This document shows, piece after piece, positions 48,841-48,869 of a stretch of 48,869 bases of DNA. The first letter of the stretch is position 1. The number at the start of each line of letters is the position of its first letter. The stretch lies in contig CATLEG010000004.1 in NCBI GenBank assembly GCA_949915775.1, positions 1 through 48,869 on the forward strand, in the 5' to 3' direction. Origin of the DNA: an uncultured Candidatus Melainabacteria bacterium. Its GTDB lineage: Bacteria > Cyanobacteriota > Vampirovibrionia > Gastranaerophilales > Gastranaerophilaceae. Position numbers and translations under genes: made by a program. Below the pieces are notes generated by a model. The model ran no database searches. It was not told the DNA's origin and was given only the letters and a program-made list of their open reading frames with translations.

Positions 48841-48869
48841 TGTTTAACAAAACTTCACACATCGCCCCC
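48841..48869 (+). CDS. Start of a truncated CDS (MFNKTSHIAP...)
   Basis: aaggagg SD followed by ATG at 48841; runs off the window. Confidence 0.65.

Noticed and set aside
1-48869. CRISPR arrays, tRNA or rRNA genes, complete transposons or prophage modules
   Set aside because: No regularly spaced repeats, tRNA-like cloverleaf or rRNA sequence, transposase or phage structural gene cluster was seen by eye. The S74 domain alone is not phage evidence here because it is fused to a pilin-type N-terminus.

Overview
This is a 48.9-kb, AT-rich chromosomal window, probably from a non-photosynthetic gut cyanobacterial-lineage bacterium (Gastranaerophilales/Melainabacteria-like). That assignment is inferred from gene content, MlaEF/AsmA envelope genes and lineage-style orphan proteins, and was not tested by search. 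Most of the window is housekeeping: amidase, pepA, rlmN, an acyl-CoA dehydratase activase, a GH57 protein, a dxs-like gene, a PBP, murE, glnA, a 5'-nucleotidase, a 7TM-HD phosphodiesterase, ybeY, dgkA, glycosyltransferases, mlaEF, pgi, a PfkB kinase, prfB, holA/holB and pyrF. The most notable locus is a prepilin-like gene on the minus strand (about 24912..26943). It encodes a type IV pilin-type N-terminus, YadA-like head repeats and a C-terminal S74 intramolecular chaperone. The supplied ORF starts too late. A well-placed Shine-Dalgarno and ATG (26941-26943) lie upstream but are separated from the body of the gene by a G9 tract (C9 on +, 26888-26896) that puts the two out of frame; eight Gs would restore one continuous ORF. 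This looks like an OFF-phase contingency (phase-variation) switch, or an indel error. The same gene has an in-frame amber codon inside a repeat-like sequence, followed by 23 further coiled-coil codons. Other observations: murE carries two in-frame insertions resembling intergenic repeats; GC-rich hairpin repeats supply stop codons and a ribosome-binding site to neighbouring genes; several orphan proteins share a short N-terminal F-x-G-like motif; one orphan has a candidate Cys/His/Asn-Asp peptidase signature; one protein is a stand-alone OLD-type TOPRIM; and an ORF-free region beside glnA ends in a plus-strand terminator.
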